64,000 bases of DNA from NCBI GenBank assembly GCA_020912385.1, contig CP087213.1:186001-250000 (forward strand), in the 5' to 3' direction. The position numbers and the translations under genes were made by a program. The stretch is from Neofusicoccum parvum. Taxonomy: Eukaryota; Ascomycota; Dothideomycetes; Botryosphaeriales; Botryosphaeriaceae. Of the stretch, positions 19,421-31,009 are shown one piece after another. Each line of letters starts with the position of its first letter. Positions within the stretch are counted from its first letter, which is position 1. The notes under the pieces were generated by a model that was given only the letters and a program-made list of their open reading frames with translations, had not been told where the DNA came from and did no database searches.

Positions 19421-22400
19421 ATGTCTGACATAGCGGGGATATTCATTGGCATTCCCGGCTTGATCAACGATATCTTTGAGCTTCGGGAACGCTGGGATGC
19501 AGCGGCGGACAACGACTCCGAGTCAAAGCAAGCGCTCCATGCCTGGGAAGACAGCCTTGTACGCCTTCAAGACTGGATCGAATATGCCGGATTCGACGGC
19601 GTCGAGTTGAAAAAGGTTCATCATCGACGCTTGGATGATCCGGCCCGTTTCGAAAGAGCCAGACAGAATCTCGTCGACATTCGGAAAAACTGCGAGTGGC
19701 TGCACGAAAGGTTGAAGAAGATCAAGGCTGGACCGGTCGCAGGAGAGAAATCCTCCCTGCTTGCACCGACGTTTTATGTTCAGGACGTATCCAGAAGCAG
19801 ACCGCGCTCTCCGTTGGGGTTCCGGGCCGACAACATTCGGGATGGCCTTCGTTGGGCAATGCATGGGAGGCAGTTCTGGGAGAAAGTCAACAAGCTGGAA
19901 AGAATCATCAATCGCCTTTACGAGAGCTTTCCAAATTCCAGCAGGGCGTCTGGACGCCCTGAAGATACATCCGAGAACCCTCGAGGTATGGTAGCACCCG
20001 CTGTTGACAGTTCGCATTTTTGACGCTTCGATATCAGGTGCCAGTACGAATGCAGATTCGGAGGACGAGTCAGAAAAGAGGAGAGCACATGACGCACGAA
20101 TTGAGAAATACATTCTCAAGCTGAAACAAATTGACGAGTGGTTGAATCAGCCAGTGGTCGACCAAGAGTACCACAGATGTAAATCTGTGCGGCTGCCCGG
20201 AACTTGCGACTGGATTTTCGACCGTGATTCTTACAAATCATGGCAATCCCCTGGCTCACCAACACACATGAGTCGTGTTCTTTGGATCCATGGACGTTCC
20301 GGCTATGGCAAATCAATTCTCTGCGCAAGTATTGTGCAGGACCTTGGCAAACCTGGTCCTGAACGCAACCCTGTCGCATACGCCTTCTGCTCGGCACTGG
20401 TCCAAGGAAATACCAGCCTGGATTCCATTGCTCGAGTCTGGATTTCGCAGCTAATCCGGAGCAGCACAGTCGCACACGGTATTGCCTCAGATCAGGGTTT
20501 AAAATGTGCCTCCTCACCACTGGCTTCCGAAGTGGACGTCTTTCGATTGCTGAGATTCATTCTCTGCGCAATTCCCAATTGCAACCTGATCCTCGATGGA
20601 TTTGACGAGTTTACCAATATCGAAGGCCGTCGGAGACTGTTCCTGCAGAATGTCAAGGCTGCGATAGCTTGGACAAATACCAGAGTTCTGATCGTCAGTC
20701 GGGATGACATCGTCGAAGACATTTCAGCTTCCTTTACAGATTCTGCAAATCAACTCTTCTTCAACTATCAGATCCAAGAGTCCGACGTCAAGACTGATGT
20801 TGAGCGTTTCGCGAAAGAGGTGGTAGATAAGAGTGTCCCCAGCAGACCGGACAATCTGAAGCTGGAGTTGGCAAACCAGCTGGCCAAGACATCGGGTGGC
20901 ATGTTTCTTTGGGTCAAGATGCAAGAGTCTCAACTCCAGAACAACGAGTCTCCAACCAAACCCCAAATTGATATCAAAGGCGGATCTGAGAGATTATCAG
21001 ACGTCTTTGAGGAGAGTTGGAAGAAGATCCAGGACCTGGATCATCAAGAAAGAGAGCGTGCAGTGTCTATGCTGCGCTGGACGATGTTCGCTTTCAGACC
21101 TCTGACTGTCTCTGAATTGGCCGATGCTCTCCAAGCTGAGTTTGGCACGAGCTCAGAAAGTGACAAGGAGCTAACCTTCGGTGTTGACTCCGTCACCAAA
21201 GATCTCCGGCAATTGTGCGAGCCTCTCATAGAGTTGCGGGATCCGGAAGACCATGAAGAACCCAGATCTCAAACAATCCACATTCTTCATGCGTCTGTCC
21301 GAGACTACGTTGTTTCGCCAGACTTCCATCACAGAGCAACTCTACCTGCGCAAATCTCGCTATCAAATATTTCAGCGCAACACTGCCGTCTCGCTGAAAT
21401 CTGTCTGCGCTTCCTTTCCTCGGAGGATTCCTGGAACCGTCCCGATTGTGGCTTTCTGGATTACGCGGCTCGTTCTTGGTACCGTCACGTCATAGAAACC
21501 AAGAAGGAAGATGTACACCAGATTCCGTCCTTGAAGCAGTTCTTGGCACCTCAACAGACAGTATGCTTCAAGTTGTGGGCGAGATTCGCAGAGAAATACT
21601 TGAACCCAAAATATGACGATGCACCGGCCGGTGAACCGGAACCTTCAAACCCCTTGTACTACGCTGTGTTGTTCAATCTGACGCTCGGCACGGTCATATC
21701 TGAAGCGGACGCTCGCGCCACACTCAACGAGGTCGGAGGTTTCTACGGAACTGCTTTGCAAGCCTGCTGTGCTGAAGGACATGACGAGTCTTTCAATTGC
21801 TTGCTTTCATGGGGGGCAAATGTCAACATCCAAGGTGGTGCCTTTGGAACACCCCTGATTGCCGCAGCATTCTATGGCCGCGAAAAAATGGTTTCTCGAC
21901 TTCTTGACAGTGGAGCAGATTCAACAGTGGCGATTCCAGTGAAGCTCAGGCACACTGCTTTGTTCGCGGCAGTGCGGAATAATCATCTTGGTACATTCCA
22001 GATTCTCCTTGATCGAGAAAGTAACGCACCCATATCTCTGCCCAACAAGAATAACATTGCACCACTACATTCAGCGGCTTTAAGCGGAAATCTGGACATG
22101 GTGAAAACACTTTTGGACCTTGGCGCCAACCCTTCCACGCCTGGCTTGGAAAGTAACACACCTTTCTACAATGCCGCGATCTCAGGCCACGTTGCGGTTG
22201 CAAAGCTGCTGCTCGAGCATAATCCAAGCCAGCTCAATGACCATTTCATCAATGGATATACTCCGCTGATTGCTGCAGCCGAGAATGGGCATCTTGCAGT
22301 AGTCAAATTCCTCCTCGACTCCGGAGCGGACATCACAGCGACTAATGACAACGGCATCTCTAGTCTGTATGGAGCTGTGATGAGCGGTAAGCGTGATATC

Positions 22401-25166
22401 GTGGAACTTCTCTTGGAGCACGGCGCAAGCGTCTCAGTCCGCAAGACCGGAGGATGGACACCCTTGCACCTGGCTGCAGAGAGCGGGCAGGTCGACATGA
22501 TAACAGAATTCTTGAAACATGGTGTCGAAATGGAGACAAGAATCAACAGCGGCTGTACACCCCTATACATTTCAGCAATCAACGGGAGGGATCGAGTGGC
22601 GAAAATCCTCCTGGACCACGGCGCCGACCATTCTGCGCGAAAAGACGGTGGATGGACATCTCTACATGTGGCTGCTGAGAATGGTCATGGAGCAGTTGTC
22701 TCCCTTCTTCTCGACAGCGGAGCAGATCCCAATGCCCCAAATGACGATGACAACACTCCACTTCATAGAGCTGCTATGAAGGGATGGCTGGAAGTTGTCC
22801 ATATTTTGCTCGACAAGGGTGCCGACCACTCAAAGCGCAATTCCGGCGGCTGGACACCGCTTCACACTGCGGCGGAATGGGCGAGAACAGAAACGGCGGC
22901 TTTTCTTGTCTCCAGAGAAGCGAACACTTCCACGCAATCGAACAACGGCACAGCTCCGTTACACGTGGCTGCAAAAGGGGGCTCACTCGACATTGTCAAC
23001 CTAATCCTGCAGCGCGGGGCAGATGTGGACGGACGAACTTCCGACGGAAACACGGCCATGCATTTCGCCGCCAATGAAGGACACTTGCATGTAGTGAAGG
23101 GCCTCCTTGAAGCTGGGGCCAATATCAACTCCCAGAACAATTGTGGATGCTCGCCGATGTACTTTGCAGCTTCCAAAGGACATGCTACCGTGGTCAGTGA
23201 GCTCCTCTCTCGCGGCGCGGACCCAGAGCTACCGGGAGAATACAGCATGACCCCGGTCATGATTGCAGCGAGACAGGGGAAGGTCAGTGTAATTCAAGTG
23301 CTCATAGAACACCGGGTCGACCTTGAAAAGACCAGAGTGGAAGGAGAAACAGCGCTGTATTTGGCTGTATACAACCAACATCATCCAGTCGCCGAGCTCC
23401 TCCTCCAGAACGGAGCACAACCTCAAAAGTTCAATAATGGCAAATACACCGCATTGCACGTCGCAAGCGAGAAAGGGTTTCTCGAGTTGATACGTCTACT
23501 CGTCCAATACGGAGCCGACGTTGAGACCGGCGGCACGAATACTGGGGCTACGCCACTTTATCTCGCAGCTTCCAGAAATCAACCCAAGGCAGTGGACTGT
23601 CTTCTGGAATTAGGTGCCAGCGTTGCCATACCAAGGACGGATGGATTTACAGTTCTTCACTGGGCGGCAGAACACGGAACCGTCGACCAGCTTCAAGTTC
23701 TCCTGAGAAAGACCACAGACGTTAACATTGTCCAAGAGGGCACTGGAACCACACCACTGCACCTCGCAGCCAAGAAACAGCACATCAACCATATGCGACT
23801 CCTGTTGCGGAGTGGCGAAAATCCTTCGAAGCCGACGGATAATGGAGCCACGGCTCTCCATATCGCTGCAGCACACGGGAATCTTGACATGTTGAAACTA
23901 CTCGTCAAATACGGGGCGCAAATCAACTCAGCGCACGAGAACGGCGCGACACCACTGTTCGACGCCGCCATATCCGACAAAGAAGCGGCGGTCGCTTTCC
24001 TCCTCGAGAGAGGCGCCACCGTCTCACCACCGCGACCCGGCGGATGGCAGCCCATCCACAAGACCGCCGAGAAAGGCAACACAAAGTCCACGCAACTCCT
24101 CCTCAACTACGGCGCGAGCGTGCACGCCCGCACCGACGACGGCGAGACCCCACTCTCCCTCGCCGCGCTCCACAACCACCTCGACGTAGCGAAATACCTC
24201 CTCCACCGCGGCGCCGACCCCTCCACCACCGACGCCCAAAACCAAACCCCCCTCCACCACGCCGCCCAAAACGGCGCCACCGCCCTCGTCCAGCTCCTTC
24301 TCGCCCACAACGCCTCCCCCACCACCACCTCCACCTCCAACACCACGCCCCTCACCCACGCCGCGCGCGCCAACCACCCCGCCATCCTCACCGCCCTCCT
24401 CCAGCACCACGACGCCTTCTCCCAGCTCCCCACCACCGCCTGGGAGACGCCAACCAACAACGCGGCCCGCACCGGCAGCGCCGCGCTGCTAGCCCGCTGC
24501 CTCGACCAACTCCCGCAGCCGCGCCCCGACGCCATGGGCCGGGTGCCGCTGCACCTAGCCGCGCGCAGCGGGCGCGTCGAGCCGGTCGAGCTGCTGCTCG
24601 CGCGCGGCGCCGACGCGGCCGCGACCGACGCGGCCGGCCGCGGGGTGCTGGCGTACGCGGCGATGGCGGGGGGCGTGGAGGGCGTGCGGCGGGCGCTGCG
24701 GCTGGCGGGGGCGGCGGCGGGCAGCGCGGCGGAGGGGTGGACGGCGCTGCACTGGGCGGCGCGGGTGGGGGGGACGGAGGTGGTGGCGGCGCTGGTGGTG
24801 GGCGGGGTGGAGGAGAGGGCGGTGGGGGTGGAGGAGCTGGGGGCGGCGTTTACGCCGTGGGCGGTGGCGAGGGCGTGTGGGAACGAGGGGCTCGTGGGGG
24901 ATGGGCGGTGTCCGTTGCGGATGAGGGAGGAGGCGAGGGGGTTTGTGGGCGGGGCGCGGATTTCGGGGATTTGCGATTCGTGCTTCCTGGTAGGTTGGGG
25001 GCGTCCGGGCGGTGTTGAGGAGATGCTGACGTCGATGCAGGACTTTTATGGCGTGCGGTTCAAGTGTCGGACCTGTCACGATTTCGACTATTGTTTCATG
25101 TGTAAAGCTGCATTCGAGCACCTCCATCCTGACCATGGCTGGGAACGGATAGAGGAAATTAAATGA
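19421..25166 (+). CDS. NLR receptor: HeLo-like, NACHT, winged helix, about 31 ankyrin repeats, ZZ finger
   Basis: Exons are 19421-19985, 20038-24989 and 25041-25166, giving 1880 residues. The second intron (51 bases) has no stop in frame, but removing it restores a ZZ finger (CDSC, VRFKCRTC, DFDYCFMC, HLHPDH). Residues 1-188 form a HeLo-like helical domain (IAGIFIGIPGLINDIFELRE). A NACHT NTPase follows, with Walker A GRSGYGKS (K about 280) and Walker B NLILDGFDEF (about 373-382). A winged-helix segment comes next (RWTMFAFRPLTVSELADAL), then about 31 ankyrin repeats (760-1780) of the TPLHLAAE type. This is the fungal STAND/NLR design: ligand sensed by repeats, nucleotide-driven assembly, N-terminal membrane-active effector. 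It is probably a non-self or conflict sensor (family inference). Composition changes sharply near 24,100. Confidence 0.9.
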
Positions 25167-25864
25167 GATAGGAAATTTCTGCTACGAGTCTGAGCCCGCA
25201 GCTCGAAGGTTCACTTGCATGTGTATCTCACTAGAGAAACTTCGAAACCGATCCAATTTTCTCAGGGATCTATGATCTCACCGCATACGCATAATGTTGC
25301 TGTCAAGTAACCATTCCGTTGTGAGATTAGATGGCTTGGATGGGATTACTTGAACAACCAGGAAACCATAATCTCGACAAGCTGACAAATGGCCATGACC
25401 GTCGGAAGAGGAAGTTTAAGGATATGCGAATACGACCCACAACGACTACCAAGCGGAGCCGTAGGCTCGAGAGTAACACGACGCACTCTAGGTGTAAGAT
25501 AAAGTTGGTCCTAAAGGGTTTTTCGGAGGTAATTCCTGAGATAGAATCCTCGAAGTGAGCATTCAAACGAACTAAGAGGGTGTGTTTGCCTGAAGACCAC
25601 ACAATACAGGCTTTTTCCTTTAGCCCAAGAACAAGAAAATTGAATGTCAGCTTAGGTGAGCTGGACTCAAAGTAAAAGATCCTTCAAGTGAATTATACTT
25701 TGCGCTATGCGGGATCCTGGTTTCCCGAGCCGGCACTGAACAGATTGTCCCCCTCGTCATACCTTTACTGTGTAAATCTTAGGCGCGGGGTTGGGGCCGA
25801 TTTCCGAGAATAAGGAAATAGAAAGGGTGGATAGGTAAGTACCAGAACCAAATTATCACGCAAG
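25167..25864. other. Intergenic stretch
   Basis: This is the AT-rich 3' flank of the NLR gene and upstream region of the monooxygenase gene. Nothing further is supported. Confidence 0.35.
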
Positions 25865-27209
25865 ATGGACTCAACATCGAACAAAGTTGCTATCATTGGG
25901 GCGAGCATAGCTGTAAGCAAGTTGGGTGTCGCATACTTGGCGGGAACTTCGGCTGATATAAGCATAGGGTTCTGCTCTCGCGCTTTCCCTGAACCAGCTC
26001 TCTATCCCATGTCGAATTTTCGAGGTCCACGGCTCCCCGGTGGACCATTTCTCCAGTGGTGTTACCATAACGCCCAACGGCTGCCGTGTGCTGAACTCTT
26101 TGGGCGTGCTAGACCGCATCGCTCCAAAGTGCTTTAGGCAAGAGAAGATTACGTACAAGAATAGCGCGGATGAAACGGTCGAAATAGTCGAGTTGGCGTC
26201 GCGCGAAAGATATGGCTACCAGTTCCATCGGCTGTACCGCAAGGAGCTTCTGGCCGAGTTGAAGATCATGTTGGAAGAGCGAGGGATTCAGATCGAGTAC
26301 GGCACCAAGTTCGAGCGCGTTGTGAGCGAATCCGCCGAGACCGGCGTTGTTTTCGAACTTGGTGGCGGTCGAGTCGAGCATGCTGCTTTCCTCGTCGGGG
26401 CAGACGGGATCTGGTCAAGCGTGAGGAAGCACATCTCTCCCTGCATCCCTGAGTACACAGGCACTGTTTCCGTCTCTGCGCACATTCCCACCGCCAGTGT
26501 TCCGTGGCCCGACGAGAGCTTCAGCAACAGATACTGCACCATCCAGGGCAAACCAGGCGCGCTGTTCGTGATCCCCGAGGTTGCCGACGGAAGCGAGATA
26601 TTGGTGGGCAGGCAGTTCGCTCACGAGGACCTTGGTCGCGATGGATGGGAGACTTTGGATGCCGATCATCAACGCCTTATCTCTCTCTTTCGTAAGAACT
26701 ACGAAGATTGGCATCCTACCGCCCAGGCTGTCATTGATCAGGTGTGCACACACGCTAGCGAGGTTCTTCTCTGGCCCTATACAAAAGTTCCCAAACTCGA
26801 GCGGTGGGCTTCCCAGTATGGAAGAGTTGCAATTGTGGGTGACGCTGCTCACGCGTTGCCTCCTTCATCTGGGCAGGGTGTAAGTCAGGCACTTGAAGAT
26901 GTCTACACCCTTGCGCTGCTGGTGCGTGGGTTGCTCCCCTCAACGGAAGCTACAGCTCATGAATCAACCGAGCTCTGGGGCGCGGCACTCGAATTTTGGC
27001 ATGATTGGCGACAGAAGAGGGTCGATAGCATCGTTGACGCAGCCAGAGCTGTGGACGAGCGGAGATTGCCGGAAGCAGAGCGTACTAAGTACGGGAAAGA
27101 GATTGAGCAAAAAATGCGGGACCCGCAGACGATGGAAGAGTGGAGAAGGTGGATCTATCAACCAGACATAGAGGATAACATGGCTGCTTGGATAGAGCAA
27201 CATCGCTGA
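25865..27209 (+). CDS. FAD-dependent aromatic monooxygenase-like protein
   Basis: Exons are 25865-25912 and 25968-27209, giving 429 residues. The first exon holds only 16 codons. Splicing at CT|GTAAGC and ATAG|GG joins IIGASIA to GSALALSLNQ and so restores the FAD dinucleotide-binding motif (GASIAG, 12-17). Further family motifs are VGADGIWSSVRK (the DG motif) and VAIVGDAAHALPPSSGQGV (the GD motif, about 305-320). It belongs to the group A flavoprotein hydroxylases (salicylate hydroxylase/PaxM-like), which use NAD(P)H and O2 to hydroxylate or epoxidise small molecules. The substrate is unknown. There is no membrane anchor. The bicupin gene lies tail to tail with it. Confidence 0.88.
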
Positions 27210-27851
27210 AGGCATTAGGAGATAACTCGGATATCAAGCTTCTGCGAGACAAAACTCTTTCTCACTGCTGATGTCATTGCGAATGTTTTCATACCAGCTT
27301 ACGAAATGGGTTCGTTAATTAAGCTCACTCACACTCGATCAAAGAATATTCGGTGACTCGATAAAATTCATGGTCCAAACCAAGAGGTAGCATGCACACT
27401 TATGAGTACAATACAGACCAGGAGTAAGATGAGGCGCATTATGTCTTGACATAGAAGACTGGGACTCTTTTCCCATGGCAAGAGTCAACTGCATGATTCT
27501 CATGGAGGTACCCTCTTACATTCGCATAGCAGCTGTAAGAATATCTATAAGCTTCTCATTTGTCGGGAAGTTTTCTGTAGATCACGAGACCCCTGGTAGG
27601 ACGTAGGCATAGGCATACCAGGAGATTACACCCTTACAGAGATCCGATCCATCCAATATATCACGAGTTTATACAATTTGGGAGAATTAAGACGGATAGT
27701 TCATGGATTTAATATCCTTATCCTATCATCTACCTCATACCCTGGAGAGGAGCAAGAGCTGACCAAAGAATTGGCCCAAATGCACAGATGTGCAATCATC
27801 TTTCCAATTACGTCTTATTCCCTATTATCCATACCACGACAAAATCTCCAA
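27210..27851. other. Intergenic stretch between convergent genes
   Basis: AT-rich, holding the 3' ends of two convergent genes. No other feature is supported. Confidence 0.35.
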
Positions 27852-29263
27852 TTAACCTTTAATCAGCAACTGCTTCTCCTTCTTCAGCTTGTCCACGAAT
27901 TCAATGGGCACCTTGAGCACGCTTGCAACAACGTCAGGTGGAGTCAGAGCCAGCCACTGCGTAAGCGAGATATCAGCAACGCGGTCGCTCTTGTAGATCT
28001 CAACCCATTCGAGAGTCTCAGTCTCAGAGGTGTTCTCAATATAATGTCCTGACGAATGCATTAGCCTTTTATACATTTTGCACTCAAAAATGGTTTCGCG
28101 TACCGCTGTTATCAGGGAAGACAGCAGTGTCTCCAGCGCTGAAATCAAAAGTCCTCGATGCAGCATTGCCGATGAACACCGAAGCGCGAGCATGGCCCTT
28201 GTGGAAGTACAGCCACTCTTCAGCCTGCGTCGGACACGTTAGTCAAAGCCAGCATCAGCAGCGCGAAAAACCCACATTTGGATGCCAGTGTAGCTCCCTC
28301 AGCCCCTTCGGCTCCAGCGTCACGAACGCAGCCGAAATAGTCTTCGCAATCGGGAACGTCGACGAATCCACCTTCCTGAACGTTCCACCCTCGCCCGGCA
28401 CGGGCTCGGTCTGGTGCTGGCTGGCGAAGTAGACGTACGAGCTGTCGCCGGTCAGGAGGTCGTCGGAGCCGGTGACGTTGCGCTCGCTGACGTTGGCCTT
28501 CAGGATGTACGGGTCGACGGTGGGCAGGTCCTTGAAGACGGAGGGGTCGACGCCGAAGTTCTTGGCGACGACGTCCTTGGGCGTGTGCGCGAGCCAGTCG
28601 TCGACCATGAAGGTCGTGCCGATCTTGTCGAAGTCGCCGTCGTCGAACACGAGCAGGTACTCGTTCTCGTCGTCTAGCCCCTGCACCGTGTGCGCCGCGC
28701 CCTTCGGGAAGTACCACACGTCGCCGACAGTGAGGATCGAGGACGTGTATCGGCCTTCTTCGTCGACGGCCGACACGAGGATGCGGCCGGCGTAGACCCA
28801 GCCCCATTCGGCCTGGGGGATGTGTTAGCGGGGCGATGCCTTTTCGTTTCGGTGGGCAGTGTGGTTGGCGGGTGGTGGTACTTACGACGCGGTGCCAGTG
28901 CAGCTCGCGAATGGAGCCCTTGCGAAGATGCTGTTGTGCAGCTGCGATGTCTCTGCTAGACGGCAAGTCCGTGATGACCTGTTCTCGGGTCCATCCGCCG
29001 TTGCTCAGCTTCACGTGAGAGTCGGAGAAGCGCCACTTCAGGTTGGGGACGACGCCATTGTCGGTCGACGCGGCGCCAAGGTTGCTTGGGTTGTCCAAGT
29101 CGACTTGCTTGTTCGTCCCGCCGATGATTGGGCCGCCTTTGCCGTCCGCAGAGATGGGCTGGCCCTGCGAGAAGCCAGACCCACTGTCTTGGCGCTTTGT
29201 GACGGCACAGTTGGCGAGGCCCGTCAGAGCCGTGAAGGCGAGGGACAGCTGGAGAAGTTGCAT
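27852..29263 (-). CDS. Secreted bicupin of oxalate-decarboxylase type
   Basis: Exons on the minus strand are 29263-28886, 28812-28276, 28224-28104 and 28048-27852, giving 410 residues. A signal peptide (MQLLQLSLAFTALTGLANC) precedes a KR site. Both cupin domains have a complete manganese site: H122, H124, E128 and H167 in the first (ELHWHRVAEW, AAHTVQG), and H301, H303, E307 and H347 in the second (ELHWHPNAEE, SGHYIEN). Oxalate decarboxylases split oxalate to formate and CO2. However, the loop where Bacillus OxdC has its SENST lid with the key Glu reads DKIGTT here (188-193), so the proton-donor Glu appears to be replaced by Lys. Oxalate oxidase-like or another activity is possible. Confidence 0.87.
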
Positions 29264-31009
29264 GGCTAAAACAAAGTGCTGGGCCAGATGCAGGCATGGA
29301 GCGAAGTGAACTCGTGCAGCTTAAGTAGCCTTCCAACACTGCTCTGCAGCAATCGAGGCGTAGAATGTTGTCATTACATCAAGTTTATTGATCTTCGGAG
29401 CCAATGCCAGGCACGGTCAATTGCAATTTGATCATGTAGACTCGGGCGTCTTAAGCCTGGTAAGACTTTCTTGGCTTTTGAAAAAGCAACCTTGATTGCT
29501 GCGGCAGTACACAGTGAGGAGGTGGTGAGCAATCGACGCGGGGTATGTCGCCATGCTTGGTGGGCTTGGCTCCCGCTGACGATCGGCTTAGCGCAACCTC
29601 ATTGCTACAAGTACTTCTCCATCCGGCCTCCAGCGAAAGCTAAAAGGGAAGCTACTTGTGGTGAGAGTAGCTTGCTTTGGAGCGCTCTTCAGGCGATCTT
29701 CATTACCACGTTCACGCAACGTTGAATCCGGGAGTTTCGACATTGAATCAGGAAATGGTGTGCACAAAGGGCTGAGAACAAACGAAACAGACGGACGGAT
29801 AGCGTTTCTTCCGAAGAGCTGACATTCATCGAGGTACTTAGCGCGCATGGCACCATGGGCATAGTTTCTTCACCCGACGAACTGCTACTTACCGTATCGA
29901 TCGAGCGCCGGCGACATGATGAACTGCTCGCGTCTCAAGATTCCTGGAGTACCACCAACTTTGCTAGAGCACGACGCCGATACCGACTTACATATCTTCT
30001 GAAGTGCGTCTTATTTTGCACGGGAGGACTGTCATGCAACGTTCGAGTGGATCCAGTGACCTCTCGAGCTTCGATCTGAAAAACATTAATCGGAAATTAT
30101 CCCGGATACACTTTTCCCAGAAGTTACTCATTATAACCCGGCTGGCGCCCCCAGATGTTCAAGCCTGCTGATCCTCTACATTCTTTGAGCAGTCTTGATC
30201 CCACCTCTCCGTAGAAACGCGGTGCCTTCAACGCCATCGCTGTGGAGATTGGACCGAAGCAGAGAGTAACCCGCCTCTCCCGCCAACTACTATTCGCGAA
30301 GGTCCCGACGACAATCTCTTGGATCAGCTTTCAGTCCTAGGAGATGCGTGGCATTGTACCATATCTCTCCCATCTCCTCGAAGAACGGAACCGCAATTCT
30401 CTCCGGGCAACGTCGGAGCGCCCCCAATGTCGGGACTTTCGGTTTTTGTATCAACACCCACCTCGTTCTTCCCATCATCAGGAAGCGCTCTGTCCGATGC
30501 CGTCACTCGAAATGGCCTGCCGAGGTCCCAGCTTCAGTGCGATGATGCAGTGTCTTGCAAAAGGCGGAGACCGGTTGCTCGTCCCGCCCGCTCGAGTCTC
30601 GTGCAATCACGACATCGACAAGATGCAAAGCTGATTGGCTGATCAACAGCCATCGAAGCTTTCCTCCGCACACGCTTGAGTCACTTTTCTTTTTAGGTTG
30701 AGGCTCTCCGAACCCTGCCTCCGCTGTCTCTTTCTGCACACCGTCGAGGAGCAGGGACTGTACTGTACGGGAGAGCAGAGTTTTCATCTTTTGTCTCTTA
30801 CTAGCCTTCTTCCTCGTCAAGTTGCATGTTCCGGCGTCTCCATTCTGTTTTCTCTGCGGATTGTTTAATTCTGCACAATTATTGCGCCTTTCTCGATTCA
30901 TTTCAGGGGTCTTTCGTTGCATCTCATCAGCCCAATCCACGTGACCAAGCCTTTTTCGCTCCTCCAAGACCAGCATCAACCAGCCATTTACCGGCCCAAA
31001 AGGAGCAAA
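29264..31009. other. Intergenic stretch between divergent genes
   Basis: This 1.75-kb region separates the bicupin gene (minus strand) from the MFS gene (plus strand). No convincing coding frame; several short open frames look random. TTTTC and CT-rich tracts at about 30,790-30,910 are typical of a leader before the MFS start. Confidence 0.35.
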
